From assembly GCF_001707755.1 (NCBI RefSeq), contig NZ_MBDL01000013.1, positions 1-64,000 on the forward strand: a stretch of 64,000 nt of DNA, read 5' to 3'. Origin of the DNA: Acinetobacter celticus. GTDB lineage: Bacteria; Pseudomonadota; Gammaproteobacteria; Pseudomonadales; Moraxellaceae. Shown here piece after piece: positions 1 to 9,642 of this stretch (position 1 is its first letter; each line of letters begins with the position of its first letter). The notes beneath the pieces were generated by a model, which was not told the DNA's origin, made no database searches, and worked only from the letters and a program-made list of their open reading frames with translations. The translations under genes were made by a program, and so were the position numbers.

Positions 1-449
1 GTTTTAACCACGTGATTGTCTGCAACACGGCAGCAAAAATTGGTCAAGAGCAAGCATGGAACGACCGTGCACAACTTGTTCGTGAACAAGGCTTAAAACC
101 CATTGCAGAGACAGCAGCATCACGTTGGTTTACCGAACCCTTTATCCGAAGCAACACAGCAATTGTAGAATCTTTGAGTAACGATCTTGGTGCTGGCAGC
201 CCAGAAGGTTATGCAAGTTGTTGTGAAGCTTTGGCTAAAGCGGATGTACGTGAACAACTGAAAAATATTATTATTCCAACGCTGGTGGTTGCTGGTCAAA
301 AAGACCCTGTTACCACAGTGGCAGATGCGCAATATATTATTAATCATGTTCGTAGCAGTTCATTATTTGAAATTAATGCGTCGCATATTTCAAACATTGA
401 ACAACCGAAAGCTTTTAATCAGGCTATTTTCAGTTTCTTGCAACAATAA
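1..449 (+). CDS. pcaD: 3-oxoadipate enol-lactonase, C-terminal part (cut by window edge)
   Basis: Alpha/beta-hydrolase that converts 3-oxoadipate enol-lactone to 3-oxoadipate in the beta-ketoadipate pathway. The reading frame is open to base 1, so the nucleophile half lies outside the window. The visible part holds a family-like CNTAAKIG segment, the acid residue in VAGQKDPVT and the catalytic histidine in ASHISN. A terminator follows directly, so this is the last gene of its operon. In A. baylyi catD, not pcaD, ends its operon, so this may be the catechol-branch copy; that is inference. Confidence 0.85.
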   Translation, partial: FNHVIVCNTAAKIGQEQAWNDRAQLVREQGLKPIAETAASRWFTEPFIRSNTAIVESLSNDLGAGSPEGYASCCEALAKADVREQLKNIIIPTLVVAGQKDPVTTVADAQYIINHVRSSSLFEINASHISNIEQPKAFNQAIFSFLQQ

Positions 450-491
450 AGTTCTGAGTCATTTTAAATTTGAGAAATCTATTCTCAAATC

Positions 492-520
492 AAAGCCCCA
501 GTTTTTCTGGGGCTTTTTTT
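492..520 (+). terminator. Rho-independent terminator after the enol-lactonase gene
   Basis: A perfect GC-rich stem (AAAGCCCCAG paired with CTGGGGCTTT, five-base loop) is followed by a T run, 43 bases after the stop codon. Confidence 0.9.
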
Positions 521-578
521 CTGCTAATTTTTTTGTTTTAATAGCCACACAAAAAATGAAGATAAGACAATTCAAACA

Positions 579-968
579 ATGAAAAGCTCATATCAAAAAC
601 TCAGCATAGCCTTACTTTTGATCTTAACCACTTGCTTCAGTTCTGTCGTTTTCAGTGCACCTGACGTAACTAAAAATACTAACGGTATTCAAGCGTATAC
701 CTTAGTGAGTGGCGGTGGCATCGATGATCTATCTATCAGGCTAAAAGATGCCAAAAATCAATATATAAGTGCATATTGCCTGCATCAATGCGGAAATTGG
801 TTTGCCTCTGATCCCGAATCTGATGGTTACCGTCTAAAGAAAAAATATAAAGGTGCAAAAGTTTGGGCTGAACTTTCCTTTGAGCGAAATAACGACCGTA
901 TTATTGGCCCAGGAGACGATGCAACACTTTATTTTGTCAAGAAGATTAAACTTGAAAGCATTCGGTAA
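579..968 (+). CDS. Small secreted protein of unknown function
   Basis: 129 residues. The N-terminus is a clear Sec signal peptide: a basic start, a leucine/isoleucine-rich core and likely cleavage after VFSA. The mature part has two cysteines close together (YCLHQC), which could form a disulfide in the periplasm, and a basic KKKYKG segment. I do not recognise the family. It stands alone, after a terminator and before a convergent LysR gene. Confidence 0.6.
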   Translation: MKSSYQKLSIALLLILTTCFSSVVFSAPDVTKNTNGIQAYTLVSGGGIDDLSIRLKDAKNQYISAYCLHQCGNWFASDPESDGYRLKKKYKGAKVWAELSFERNNDRIIGPGDDATLYFVKKIKLESIR

Positions 969-1052
969 ATCATGGATACGTGGTCTATCCATATGCGCTT
1001 AGGCATAATCATTAATATCTTAATTTTATAGCTTTAATGAATAGCCAAAAGC

Positions 1053-1955
1053 CTATTTCACTAAAATCTCATGAAGCATATGACGTAACCATTGATGGCT
1101 CGCTTTATGATGGCAAGACATATGCCAATACTGTTTTACGCCATAACTTGGAAAGGCAATCGGTGCATCAAAAATTTTTAAATTACCACGTGATAGTAAA
1201 ACCTCACTTAAATAATACGGGACTGTGGCAATTGCATCGGTGTCTTGCACCACCAGCCCGACCCCTAAATAACTAGGTAAGCGCATTAAAATATCGCGTT
1301 TTAATTCAAGGCTGAGTAATTCATTTTCAATATGGTAATGCCCCATTCCTGCATCAATATCAATATGCAATTCAGATAGATACTGCTCCGTTGTGATGCT
1401 GTCACCTGTTAAACGCGGATGATCTTTGGCTGCAATGACCACATAATATTGTTCAAAAAGCTTTTGTTGATAAAAACCACTGTCTAAATGCGGTAAAAAA
1501 CCTAAAGCCAAATCAATTTCACCATTGGCCATTTGATAGCTGGTTTCAGTAGTAATTGGGCGAATATTTAAACGCACATGTGATGCATGATTTTTTAAAT
1601 ATTGTGAAATTTTAGGCAGTAAAACCAAATGTGATACATCGGTCATAGCCAAAGTAAATTGCTGGTGTGATGTTGCCTGATCAAAATTAATGGTGAAATT
1701 ATTGATAATTTCAACCTTATTTAAGGCTTCACTGACCAATGGAAACAATTGTTTAGACAACTCTGTTGGCACCATTTCATTGCCAATACGCAAAAATAGT
1801 GGGTCGTTATAATGCTGTCTAATTTTATTTAAAATATTGCTTACAGTCGGCTGGCTCATTTCTAAATGATCAGCAGCAAGTGAGACACTTTTAAACTTAT
1901 AGACGTAAAAAAAGATGCTTAATAATTTACAGTCCAATTCAAACACGAAAGACAT
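1053..1955 (-). CDS. LysR-family transcriptional regulator
   Basis: About 300 residues, the normal length for the family. The N-terminal winged helix is visible (SLAADHLEMSQPTVSNIL, with a DPLFLR wing), followed by a substrate-binding domain with the common LxIRPI and GEIDLALGF segments. The ATG at 1955 is preferred to the upstream TTG because AGAAGGAA lies just before it. The target is unknown. The neighbours, a secreted protein and a HAD hydrolase, give no clear effector. Confidence 0.85.
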   Translation of the reverse strand: MSFVFELDCKLLSIFFYVYKFKSVSLAADHLEMSQPTVSNILNKIRQHYNDPLFLRIGNEMVPTELSKQLFPLVSEALNKVEIINNFTINFDQATSHQQFTLAMTDVSHLVLLPKISQYLKNHASHVRLNIRPITTETSYQMANGEIDLALGFLPHLDSGFYQQKLFEQYYVVIAAKDHPRLTGDSITTEQYLSELHIDIDAGMGHYHIENELLSLELKRDILMRLPSYLGVGLVVQDTDAIATVPYYLSEVLLSRGNLKIFDAPIAFPSYGVKQYWHMSCHHKASHQWLRHMLHEILVK

Positions 1956-2209
1956 TTTCCTTCTATTCAATCATCATAGGTCAATGCTTAATCATCTACC
2001 TATTTTTCATTATACCCAATGCTTAAATATTACTTTGAAACGTGTGCATTATCTAGGGTTGTTCACAGACTAAAATATATTTCTGCCCCTATCTACCATC
2101 CGATTTTCACCAAAAAGTGTTTCATTTTTTAACTTAGATTCTACTTAGAAGATGTCGATCATATTGTCTTGTAATAAAAATAGCGTAAAAACTGACTTCA
2201 TTTTGCTTT

Positions 2210-2971
2210 ATGCACCACGCATACTTGGCATATATGAAATTTGATGTCATGCACATGTTACAAAATAAAAAGTTGGTTTGTTTTGATTTAGATGGAACGC
2301 TCATTGATTCGGTTGGGATATGGAATCAAGTAGATGCACAATTAATTTATGAGCTATCGGGCCAAACGGTTGATTTAACGATTATTCAGCAACAACGTGA
2401 TGATCAGCTCAAGAAATTTAAACAGGCGACTGACCCTTATTTGGAATATTGTGGCTTTCTTCAAGAACACTATTCAATTACCCAATTGGCTAAAAAAGAC
2501 ATTAAAATACGGCGCTATGCAGTCTCACACTATTTTTTAGACAATGTGATTGAGTTAAAACCACAAGCAGAAGTATTTATACACACGTTGCGTAGGCGGG
2601 GAATTTTAACAGCCTTAACCACGACTACAAGTTTGAGTAATATTCTACGCTATCAACAGAATAATCAAAAAATTTACTCAAAGCTTAATTTTAAAAATGA
2701 TTTTGATTTAATTTTAACCCGTGAAAATGTACAAAATATAAAACCGCACCCAGAAGTTTATTTAAAAGCTATCGAGTATTTTAAACTGCAAGCCAAAGAT
2801 TGTTTAATCTTTGAAGATTCTCTTATTGGTATTGAAGCCGCTCAACAAGCAGGAATTGATGTGGTTGCTATTTATGATCAATACTCGGCCCATGAATTAA
2901 CAGAAATTAAAGCTCAGGCTAAATACTTTGTACCAGATTATGTAGGTCTTATACAAAAATATAATGATTAA
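2210..2971 (+). CDS. HAD-superfamily hydrolase, beta-phosphoglucomutase-like
   Basis: The Rossmannoid HAD motifs appear in order: motif I FDLDGTLIDS with the nucleophilic aspartate, motif II TTTTS, a lysine in IKPHPEVYLKA, and motif IV FEDSLIGIEAA. An inserted alpha-helical cap lies between motifs I and II. This pattern fits sugar-phosphate phosphatases or mutases of subfamily IA. The substrate cannot be told from sequence. Several in-frame ATGs lie before motif I and none has a good ribosome-binding site, so the start may be up to 15 codons further in. Confidence 0.8.
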   Translation: MHHAYLAYMKFDVMHMLQNKKLVCFDLDGTLIDSVGIWNQVDAQLIYELSGQTVDLTIIQQQRDDQLKKFKQATDPYLEYCGFLQEHYSITQLAKKDIKIRRYAVSHYFLDNVIELKPQAEVFIHTLRRRGILTALTTTTSLSNILRYQQNNQKIYSKLNFKNDFDLILTRENVQNIKPHPEVYLKAIEYFKLQAKDCLIFEDSLIGIEAAQQAGIDVVAIYDQYSAHELTEIKAQAKYFVPDYVGLIQKYND

Positions 2972-3328
2972 GAGCGCATACTCAATAAAACACGTCAAAA
3001 TTAGATTTAATTTAAATTGGACTCTCATTTTTTATATTAAAAATAAAAATGCGTTTTAATCGTGTAATTTTTAGGCTTAAAATATAGTTATTGCTTTAAA
3101 CACAAAAAATAATAATCAAAATACAATCACACAAAAGTGTCGCGCATGGCTTAATTTTTAAGCAATTATTTTCATTCAAATCGGCAGTGCGTTCTAAGCT
3201 TGATTTAAGCGCTTACTTTTAAGCCAAACTATCGTGTCTTTCGCCACCATAGTGGAATGTAGACTTGCTTATTTTTGCAATATACTCTTAGAGTACTTTA
3301 TTGATCTCTAGATGATGGAACGGAAAAG
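2972..3328. promoter_or_regulatory. Gene-free stretch holding a candidate TetR operator
   Basis: This is AT-rich DNA without a convincing reading frame. At 3283-3295, about 34 bases before the TetR start codon, there is a perfect inverted repeat, TACTCT-T-AGAGTA. Such a site is expected for an autoregulated TetR protein. No binding evidence is available. Confidence 0.4.
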
Positions 3329-3934
3329 ATGAGTTCAGTTCGCCAACAAAATTTTCTATTACGCAAAGAGAAAATTTTAGCCACGGCAGAAACCTTGCTA
3401 CTGGATAATAATCAGGATATCACGCTCAGTGAATTAGCCAGTGAATTAGATATTGCCAAAGGCACTATTTACAAACATTTTAAAAGTAAGAATCAGTTAT
3501 ATTTAGAGTTAGTTATTTTAAATGAACAACGGTTATTAGAAATATCTAAAAAATATAATCATGATATCAAAATCTATGTATCTCAATATATGCTTTATAA
3601 TATGTTAAATTCGAATAGAACAATATTATTACATATCATTGAAGAACGATTAACCAACAATGAAAAAAAACTGAAAGAGTTATTTGAAGAATTATATCAA
3701 ATTCGTGAACAACGTATTTTAGAAATTAAAGAGTTATTTTCTCAACATCTCAAATTTTTAGACAGTGCCATGTCTATTCGTGATTATTTGTCCTATATTT
3801 GGACTGTTACCTATGGCGCTTCACTCTTATTAAACTCGACACATTATCAAAAGTCTATTGGTTCACGTGAACGATTAATTAAGCTCTATGTCAATCAGGC
3901 TTTGATGACACCAGATAAAATTTCATCACTTTAA
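3329..3934 (+). CDS. TetR/AcrR-family transcriptional regulator
   Basis: 201 residues. The N-terminal TetR helix-turn-helix is clear: KILATAETLLLD, then ITLSELASELDIAKGTIYKHFKSKNQLY. The C-terminal helical ligand domain is variable and does not reveal the inducer. No divergent efflux pump or enzyme gene lies next to it. A short palindrome before the start suggests autoregulation. A terminator follows the stop codon. Confidence 0.88.
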   Translation: MSSVRQQNFLLRKEKILATAETLLLDNNQDITLSELASELDIAKGTIYKHFKSKNQLYLELVILNEQRLLEISKKYNHDIKIYVSQYMLYNMLNSNRTILLHIIEERLTNNEKKLKELFEELYQIREQRILEIKELFSQHLKFLDSAMSIRDYLSYIWTVTYGASLLLNSTHYQKSIGSRERLIKLYVNQALMTPDKISSL

Positions 3935-3943
3935 AATTGGTAT

Positions 3944-3973
3944 AAAAAAGCCTACATTTGCAGGCCTTTTTAT
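3944..3973. terminator. Bidirectional terminator between TetR gene and copZ
   Basis: A stem built on AGCCT and AGGCCT is flanked by A and T runs on both sides, and it lies between two convergent genes. Confidence 0.75.
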
Positions 3974-3975
3974 TT

Positions 3976-4170
3976 TTAGGCATTTAACGCAGGAAAACCA
4001 TCTTCTGCTAATGCCTCTTTAATTTTCTGTTCATCTACACTACTTTGAACATTGACCAGTTTGGTTGCAACATCAATATCAACCGTTGCATTTGGGTCAA
4101 TATTTTTGATTGTTGCCGTTACGCTACGTGCACAGCCACCACAAGTCATATTTTCAATACGTAATTTCAT
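3976..4170 (-). CDS. copZ: Copper chaperone, heavy-metal-associated domain
   Basis: 64 residues forming one HMA ferredoxin-like fold. The metal-binding motif MTCGGC is near the N-terminus (residues 8-13) and the C-terminal half has the expected VDEQKIKEAL segment. CopZ proteins carry Cu(I) in the cytoplasm to the CopA ATPase, which is encoded just upstream on the same strand. The gene has its own MerR-type promoter, so it can be induced separately from copA-cueR. Confidence 0.92.
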   Translation of the reverse strand: MKLRIENMTCGGCARSVTATIKNIDPNATVDIDVATKLVNVQSSVDEQKIKEALAEDGFPALNA

Positions 4171-4201
4171 ACAATGTCTTCCTTATGTTAGGTTTAGAAA
4201 A

Positions 4202-4232
4202 ACTATAAAGCTTCCCATAATGTCAAAGTCAA
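4202..4232 (-). promoter_or_regulatory. CueR-type promoter of copZ
   Basis: Read on the minus strand, -35 TTGACT and -10 TATAGT are separated by exactly 19 bases. This overlong spacer is typical of MerR-activated promoters. The spacer holds TTGACATTATGGGAAGCTT, which resembles the CueR dyad and closely matches the site before copA. Confidence 0.78.
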
Positions 4233-4273
4233 GCACTTCACTGCTGTTCTCAAAAATCTGTTTTCTTAATTCG

Positions 4274-4675
4274 TCAAGATGAATGAGCACCCTGCTCAAT
4301 CTGATTTAAAATCACACATTCTGCTTGTTGGTCGCCTGCGCAACAATTCACGGATTGTTGCAAGGTATTGACCATTGCCTGCAAGTCGGTAATTTTTTGA
4401 TTTAATACATCAATGTGTTTTTGTGTGAGTTGTTTTACTTCGGCACTTTGTCGGTCTTGATTTTTCCACAGTCCTAAAAGCTCTTTCATTTGCTCTGTCG
4501 AAAAACCCAATTTGCGCGAATGCTGAATAAAATTTAAGGTTTTAATATCCTGTTCGTTATACATGCGATAACCCGCATCTGTCCGTTTCGGTGTTTGTAG
4601 CAACCCAATTTCTTCATAATATCGAATCATTTTGGCTGAAATACCTGACTGTTTTGCTGCCTGTCCAATATTCAT
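4274..4675 (-). CDS. cueR: Copper-responsive MerR-family activator CueR
   Basis: 133 residues. The MerR helix-turn-helix is at the N-terminus (MNIGQAAKQSGISAKMIRYYEEIGLL), followed by the dimerisation helix. The C-terminal metal loop contains a CCAGDQQAEC segment; CueR senses Cu(I) with two cysteines of this region. It follows copA by one base and so is co-transcribed with it. Two promoters with 19-bp spacers, before copA and copZ, are its likely targets. Confidence 0.88.
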   Translation of the reverse strand: MNIGQAAKQSGISAKMIRYYEEIGLLQTPKRTDAGYRMYNEQDIKTLNFIQHSRKLGFSTEQMKELLGLWKNQDRQSAEVKQLTQKHIDVLNQKITDLQAMVNTLQQSVNCCAGDQQAECVILNQIEQGAHSS

Positions 4676-4676
4676 A

Positions 4677-7349
4677 TCAGTTCTCCTGCACTTTCATCCA
4701 AGTCGGTTGATATCTTTTTAAACGTAATGCATTTGTAATGACAAACACTGACGACAGTGCCATGGCTGCTGCTGCAAAAATAGGCGACAGCAAAATACCA
4801 AAGAACGGATAGAGCACGCCAGCAGCCACGGGAATGAGCGCTGCATTATAAACAAAGGCCCAAAATAGGTTCTGACGGATATTATTCATGGTGGCTGTAC
4901 TTAAGCCAATAGCAGTCGGTACAGCTTGTAAATTACCTGACATCAACACAACATCTGCGGCTTCCATTGCAATATCTGTTCCTGTTCCTATTGCAAGGCC
5001 AACGTCTGCTTGCGCCAAAGCAGGTGCATCATTAATACCATCGCCAACAAATGCAGTACAACCATATTCCTTTTGAAGTCTTTGCACGGCTTGAACTTTT
5101 TCATCGGGCAAAACTTCAGCAATGACTTCATCAATATTCAGTTGTTTAGCAATAGCTTCGGCTGTATGGCGGTTATCCCCTGTAATCATTGCGACCTTCA
5201 GGCCTTGATCATGTAACGCCTGTATGGCACTAAAGGTGGTTTCTTTAATTGGATCTGCCACTGCAATAATTGCAGCCAACTGATGATCAATCGATACATA
5301 AAGCGGTGTTTTACCTTGTTCACCCAAAGCCATGGCTTTCGTGGTAAATGCATCTGTATTTAAACCTAAATCTTGCATTAGGCGGTCTGCACCAATATGC
5401 AATTGTTGTCCGTTTACTTTGGCCTGAATGCCTGCGCCTGTAATAGAGTCAAAGGCATCGACCTCTAACAATGGAAGCTTCAGCGCTTGGGCTGCTTGTA
5501 CAATGGCATATGCAATGGGATGCTCTGATTTTGCTTCTACAGAGGCCACTAAACTTAAAACTTGATCTTCATCAAAACCATCTGTCACCTGAAAATCTGT
5601 TAGTGCAGGTTTCCCTTCCGTTAAAGTTCCAGTTTTATCTACAGCCACGACTTTGGTTTCTTTTAAGCGCTGTAAAGCTTCACCTTTACGAAATAGCACC
5701 CCTAATTCTGCACCCCTACCGGTACCAACCATAATCGATGTTGGTGTTGCTAAACCCATCGCACATGGACAAGCAATAATCAGTACCGCTACGGCATTAA
5801 TTAAGGCATACGTAAGGCTTGGTTCTGGGCCAAAGAAATACCAAACAAGGAATGTTAATGCAGCCAATGCCATAACAATGGGTACAAACCAGAGCGTGAC
5901 TTTATCGACCAAAGTTTGAATTGGTAGTTTAGAACCCTGCGCCTGTTCTACAAGCTGAATAATCTGCGATAAAACAGAATCTTGCCCAACTGATGTTGCT
6001 TTTACTGTTAAATGACCATTTTGATTGACAGTTCCGCCAACGACTTGATGTCCAGCAATTTTTTCAACAGGAATCGGTTCCCCACTAATCATGGATTCAT
6101 CAATATAACTTTTACCTAAAATAACTTCACCATCTACTGGAACTCGCTCTCCGGGACGAATTTCTAACACCATACCAGATTGTACTTGATCGATACTGAG
6201 CTCAATAAATTGACCATTTTGTTCAACACGTGCAGTTTTGGGTTGCATACCAATTAAATACTGAATCGCCTGCGAAGTACGGCCTTTGGCTTTCGCTTCT
6301 AAATAACGACCCAACAATATTAAAGCAATAATAACGGCAGCCGCTTCAAAGTACACATAGACCGTGCCTTGTGGTAAGACTTCGGGTACAAACGTTGCAA
6401 CGCATGAAAAAATATAGGCAGAGAATGTTCCTACAGCAACCAAAGAGTTCATATCTGGTGCTGCGCGCAATAAAGCAGGCACACCATGCATATAAAAACG
6501 GCGACCAGGTAACAACAAAATTAAGGTTGTTAAGATAAATTGAATATACCAGCTGTTTTGTGTACCAAGGTTACTCTGAATGAAATGATGAAATGCAGGA
6601 ATCATATGTGATCCCATTTCCAATACAAAAACTGGAATAGCCAATACCAGAGCAATAATTAAATCACGCCTTAAGGTATTCAATTCCTGTTGTTTTTTAT
6701 CTGCGTGGGTTTGATCATTGGTCTGCACCAACTGTGCTTCATAACCTGCTTTTTTTACAGCGACAATTAAGTCGCTCAGTTGCCCACCTTGTATAAAGGC
6801 TTTTTCAGAAGCTAAATTGACCACGGCAGTCTGAACACCCGCTACATTTTTAAGTGCTTTTTCCACACGAGCAACGCAAGAAGCACACGTCATGCCTTCA
6901 ATATTTAATTCAATGCCTTTAGAAACAACATTAAACCCTGCTTTTTCAATCACTGCATTTAACGCTGTAGATTCGACAGTGCTTAAAACCTGAACTGTCG
7001 CCTTTTCAGTGGCTAAATTGACCGAAGCCTGAATAACACCTGCTGTTTTGTTCAAGGCTTTTTCTACCCGTGCAACACATGAAGCGCAGGTCATTCCTTC
7101 AATTTTCAATTCAATGGTTTTCACGGGTACAGCGTAACCTGCTTTTTCAACAGCTTGAACCACTGCTTGCGTGATAATTGGTTTTGAACTAACGACTGTG
7201 ACTTTTTCTGTCGCTAAATTCACTGTTGCTTGTTCGATGTTTTCAACTTTTTTAAGTTCTTTTTCAACACGTGCAACACATGAGGCACAGGTCATGCCCT
7301 CAACGTCAAAACTGAATTGATTTTTTACCGATGAATTTGGCATATTCAT
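4677..7349 (-). CDS. copA: Cu(I)-exporting P1B-type ATPase with three metal-binding domains
   Basis: Inner-membrane copper exporter of about 890 residues. Three tandem HMA domains each carry GMTCASCVARVEK; most bacterial CopA proteins have one or two. Then come the membrane segments, the actuator loop (SGEPIPVEK), the CPC metal site in IACPCAMGL, the phosphorylation motif DKTGTLTEG, the SEHP motif and the hinge GDGINDAPA. The ATG at 7349 is preferred because GAGGGA lies just upstream; an in-frame GTG at 7367 is also possible. It forms an operon with cueR. Confidence 0.93.
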   Translation of the reverse strand: MNMPNSSVKNQFSFDVEGMTCASCVARVEKELKKVENIEQATVNLATEKVTVVSSKPIITQAVVQAVEKAGYAVPVKTIELKIEGMTCASCVARVEKALNKTAGVIQASVNLATEKATVQVLSTVESTALNAVIEKAGFNVVSKGIELNIEGMTCASCVARVEKALKNVAGVQTAVVNLASEKAFIQGGQLSDLIVAVKKAGYEAQLVQTNDQTHADKKQQELNTLRRDLIIALVLAIPVFVLEMGSHMIPAFHHFIQSNLGTQNSWYIQFILTTLILLLPGRRFYMHGVPALLRAAPDMNSLVAVGTFSAYIFSCVATFVPEVLPQGTVYVYFEAAAVIIALILLGRYLEAKAKGRTSQAIQYLIGMQPKTARVEQNGQFIELSIDQVQSGMVLEIRPGERVPVDGEVILGKSYIDESMISGEPIPVEKIAGHQVVGGTVNQNGHLTVKATSVGQDSVLSQIIQLVEQAQGSKLPIQTLVDKVTLWFVPIVMALAALTFLVWYFFGPEPSLTYALINAVAVLIIACPCAMGLATPTSIMVGTGRGAELGVLFRKGEALQRLKETKVVAVDKTGTLTEGKPALTDFQVTDGFDEDQVLSLVASVEAKSEHPIAYAIVQAAQALKLPLLEVDAFDSITGAGIQAKVNGQQLHIGADRLMQDLGLNTDAFTTKAMALGEQGKTPLYVSIDHQLAAIIAVADPIKETTFSAIQALHDQGLKVAMITGDNRHTAEAIAKQLNIDEVIAEVLPDEKVQAVQRLQKEYGCTAFVGDGINDAPALAQADVGLAIGTGTDIAMEAADVVLMSGNLQAVPTAIGLSTATMNNIRQNLFWAFVYNAALIPVAAGVLYPFFGILLSPIFAAAAMALSSVFVITNALRLKRYQPTWMKVQEN

Positions 7350-7383
7350 ACATCCCTCATGCATCACTGAATATTGAATTTAT

Positions 7384-7414
7384 AGCTTAAACATTCCCAT
7401 ATTGGTAAGGTCAA
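7384..7414 (-). promoter_or_regulatory. CueR-type promoter of copA-cueR
   Basis: On the minus strand, -35 TTGACC and -10 TAAGCT are 19 bases apart, with the dyad ACCTTACCAATATGGGAATGT over the spacer. This closely resembles known CueR sites (ACCTTCC...GGAAGGT). Confidence 0.85.
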
Positions 7415-7760
7415 GCCCTTAAATAAACAAGAATGCTTTAACAAAAAATTCTCTACATAATTACTAAGTGAAAATTAAACTTAAGGCTTGATATTACTCT
7501 AAAAAATGATCATATAATTTAATAGCTCTATTTTTTATAATGCTACTTTTAGACACCAATACCAAAAATCTTCAAATTTCTTTTTTTAATATAAGTTCTT
7601 TATTTAATTCATTTTATCTTATTCTTCTGAACAAAATAATGTCAATATTGATGTAAATTTAGTACTCATTCCTATACTTTTAATTTCTACAGAACTTGAT
7701 ATCTACTTTAAAAATATTAACCAAACATTTACCCATCTAAAACAGATCAGCCTTAAAGAT
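7415..7760. other. AT-rich gene-free stretch
   Basis: About 350 bases between the copA promoter and the cysK terminator. I see no credible reading frame, RNA gene or repeat here. Confidence 0.5.
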
Positions 7761-7794
7761 AAAAAGCCAAACAACATAAGTCATCTGGCTTTTT
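7761..7794 (-). terminator. Rho-independent terminator of cysK
   Basis: AAAAAGCCA pairs with TGGCTTTTT around a 16-base loop, just downstream of cysK on its coding strand. Confidence 0.8.
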
Positions 7795-7818
7795 ATAATG
7801 CAACACTTAATTTACAGT

Positions 7819-8817
7819 TTAATCGGCAGAAATATCTTCAAACAATACAGAAGATAAATAGCGTTCACCGCCATCAGGTAAAATAACCACAATGGTTTTA
7901 CCTGCATTTTCTGGACGTTCAGCCAATTGAGCGGCAGCTGCCATAGCGGCACCACTCGAAATTCCCACTAAAATACCTTCGTGAGTCGCCGTCTTACGCG
8001 CCCATGCAATCGCATCGGCACTTTCAATTGCAATCACTTCATCAACCAAGTCTAAATCTAAATTTTTAGGAATAAAGTTTGCGCCTATACCCTGAATTTT
8101 ATGTGGCCCTGGCGTTAAAGTTTCACCGCGCTTGGCTTGGCCAATAATTGGCGACTCCGCAGGTTCTACAGCCACTGAATAAATCGGTTGATTTTTAACT
8201 TTTTCAAAATAGCGTGAAATACCTGTAATGGTTCCGCCCGTACCCACACCTGCAACCAAAATATCAACTTTACCACCTGTTGCTTCCCAAATTTCAGGGC
8301 CTGTGGTCAATTCATGAATTTTAGGGTTTGCTGGGTTTTCAAATTGTTGTGGTAAATAATACGTTTCAGGATGCTCTGAAACCAAACGCACGGCTTCATC
8401 AATTGCACCCTTCATGCCTTTGGCAGGTTCAGTTAAAACCAAATTAGCACCAAAAGACTTCAGCACTTTACGGCGTTCAATACTCATACTCGCAGGCATG
8501 GTCAGCGTAATATCGTAACCTTTGGCAGCCGCAACAAAAGCCAAAGCAATACCCGTGTTACCACTGGTTGGCTCGACAATATGCATACCGGGTTTAAGTA
8601 AACCTTTTTCTTCTGCATCTGCCACTAAAGCGGCACCAATACGGCACTTTACGGAAAAAGCAGGGTTTCGGCTTTCAATTTTAGCTAAAACGGTAGCACC
8701 ATTTGGAATTGAGCGGTTTATGCGTACCAATGGCGTATTACCAATTGCTTCTGCATTATTGTTATAAACCGCAATACCTAAATTTGCAGGTGCTGGAAAA
8801 GCTGAATCTGTGGTCAT
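7819..8817 (-). CDS. cysK: Cysteine synthase A (O-acetylserine sulfhydrylase)
   Basis: PLP enzyme that makes L-cysteine from O-acetylserine and sulfide. 332 residues, close to the usual length. The PLP lysine lies in the family position in [12 protein letters not shown], the substrate loop is [11 protein letters not shown], and the phosphate-binding [10 protein letters not shown] follows. It is transcribed away from a BigR/SqrR-like regulator, with 286 bases between them, which suggests that sulfide or persulfide state influences this locus. Confidence 0.93.
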   Translation of the reverse strand: MTTDSAFPAPANLGIAVYNNNAEAIGNTPLVRINRSIPNGATVLAKIESRNPAFSVKCRIGAALVADAEEKGLLKPGMHIVEPTSGNTGIALAFVAAAKGYDITLTMPASMSIERRKVLKSFGANLVLTEPAKGMKGAIDEAVRLVSEHPETYYLPQQFENPANPKIHELTTGPEIWEATGGKVDILVAGVGTGGTITGISRYFEKVKNQPIYSVAVEPAESPIIGQAKRGETLTPGPHKIQGIGANFIPKNLDLDLVDEVIAIESADAIAWARKTATHEGILVGISSGAAMAAAAQLAERPENAGKTIVVILPDGGERYLSSVLFEDISAD

Positions 8818-8863
8818 GAGTCTTTCCTTGATATTTTTACATCAAAAACTTCATTATGCATCA

Positions 8864-8891
8864 TACATATATTTCGTCGAATGCGTATGTA
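8864..8891. promoter_or_regulatory. Inverted repeat in the cysK / ArsR-type regulator intergenic region
   Basis: TACATA and TATGTA face each other across a 16-base spacer, about 50 bases before cysK. It is a possible operator for the divergent regulator, but the arms are short and AT-rich, so chance is a real alternative. Confidence 0.3.
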
Positions 8892-9103
8892 AATTCGTGC
8901 AACAGATTAAAATTGCTTAATTTTTCATAAAAAATTACATCCGTATTAAACACTAAAAATAACTGATGCATCAATAAATTACATATCAATATAAATAATA
9001 TTTGTTTTCACTAAAAATCATAAAAATTGTTCTATTTATTCAATGTATTAAACTACGATCACCGTATACTTAAGCCCTTGCAAAGCTTGAATGGACACTC
9101 TAA

Positions 9104-9433
9104 ATGAATAGCGACCTAGAAATCAGCAATATGCACGATTCTGCAAATGTTGTGGTCGGCGTATTAAAATCACTGGCCAATACAGATCGGTTGTTGATTT
9201 TATGTCATTTGGCTCAAATGGAATTGAACGTTTCTGAAATTGAAAAAATCACCCAAATTAACCAACCAACGCTTTCACAGCAACTGATGATGTTACGCAA
9301 AAGTGATGTGGTAACGACTCGCCGCGACGGTAAACAAATTTATTATTCAATCAAAGATCAAAACTTAATTACGGTACTACAGACCCTGTATGAACTGTAT
9401 TGCACGACACCTAAGAAAAATTTTGAAATTTAA
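9104..9433 (+). CDS. ArsR-superfamily persulfide sensor, BigR/SqrR-like
   Basis: 109 residues with a winged helix: INQPTLSQQLMMLRKSDVV, then the wing TTRRDGKQIYYSI. It lacks the metal-binding CxC of arsenic sensors. Two cysteines are present, Cys34 and Cys100, 66 residues apart. Rhodobacter SqrR senses persulfides with Cys41 and Cys107, the same spacing, through a tetrasulfide bridge. The genes on either side, cysK and a SulP transporter, both concern sulfur. The function is inferred from this match and the context. Confidence 0.75.
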   Translation: MNSDLEISNMHDSANVVVGVLKSLANTDRLLILCHLAQMELNVSEIEKITQINQPTLSQQLMMLRKSDVVTTRRDGKQIYYSIKDQNLITVLQTLYELYCTTPKKNFEI

Positions 9434-9642
9434 GTCTTCATTGCTGACAGCAGAATCTTATAACTACACCGTTGACAGCGTTCATTTATTTTCCTTGCTC
9501 AATTTTTTCAGTCTTTAGATATTCTTCATTTTGACTTTACATCCCCAAATAAAATTGAATTTTCAGACTGGCTAAAAGCAATCAAAGACTTCTTAGCATT
9601 TTTTATGCATAATATATAATAAATTATGATTTAGATTTTTTT

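Noticed and set aside
9104..9433. Reading this ArsR-type gene as an arsenic sensor because an ars operon is in the window.
   Set aside because: It lacks the CxC arsenic motif, lies 12 kb from the ars genes, and has the BigR/SqrR cysteine pair instead.
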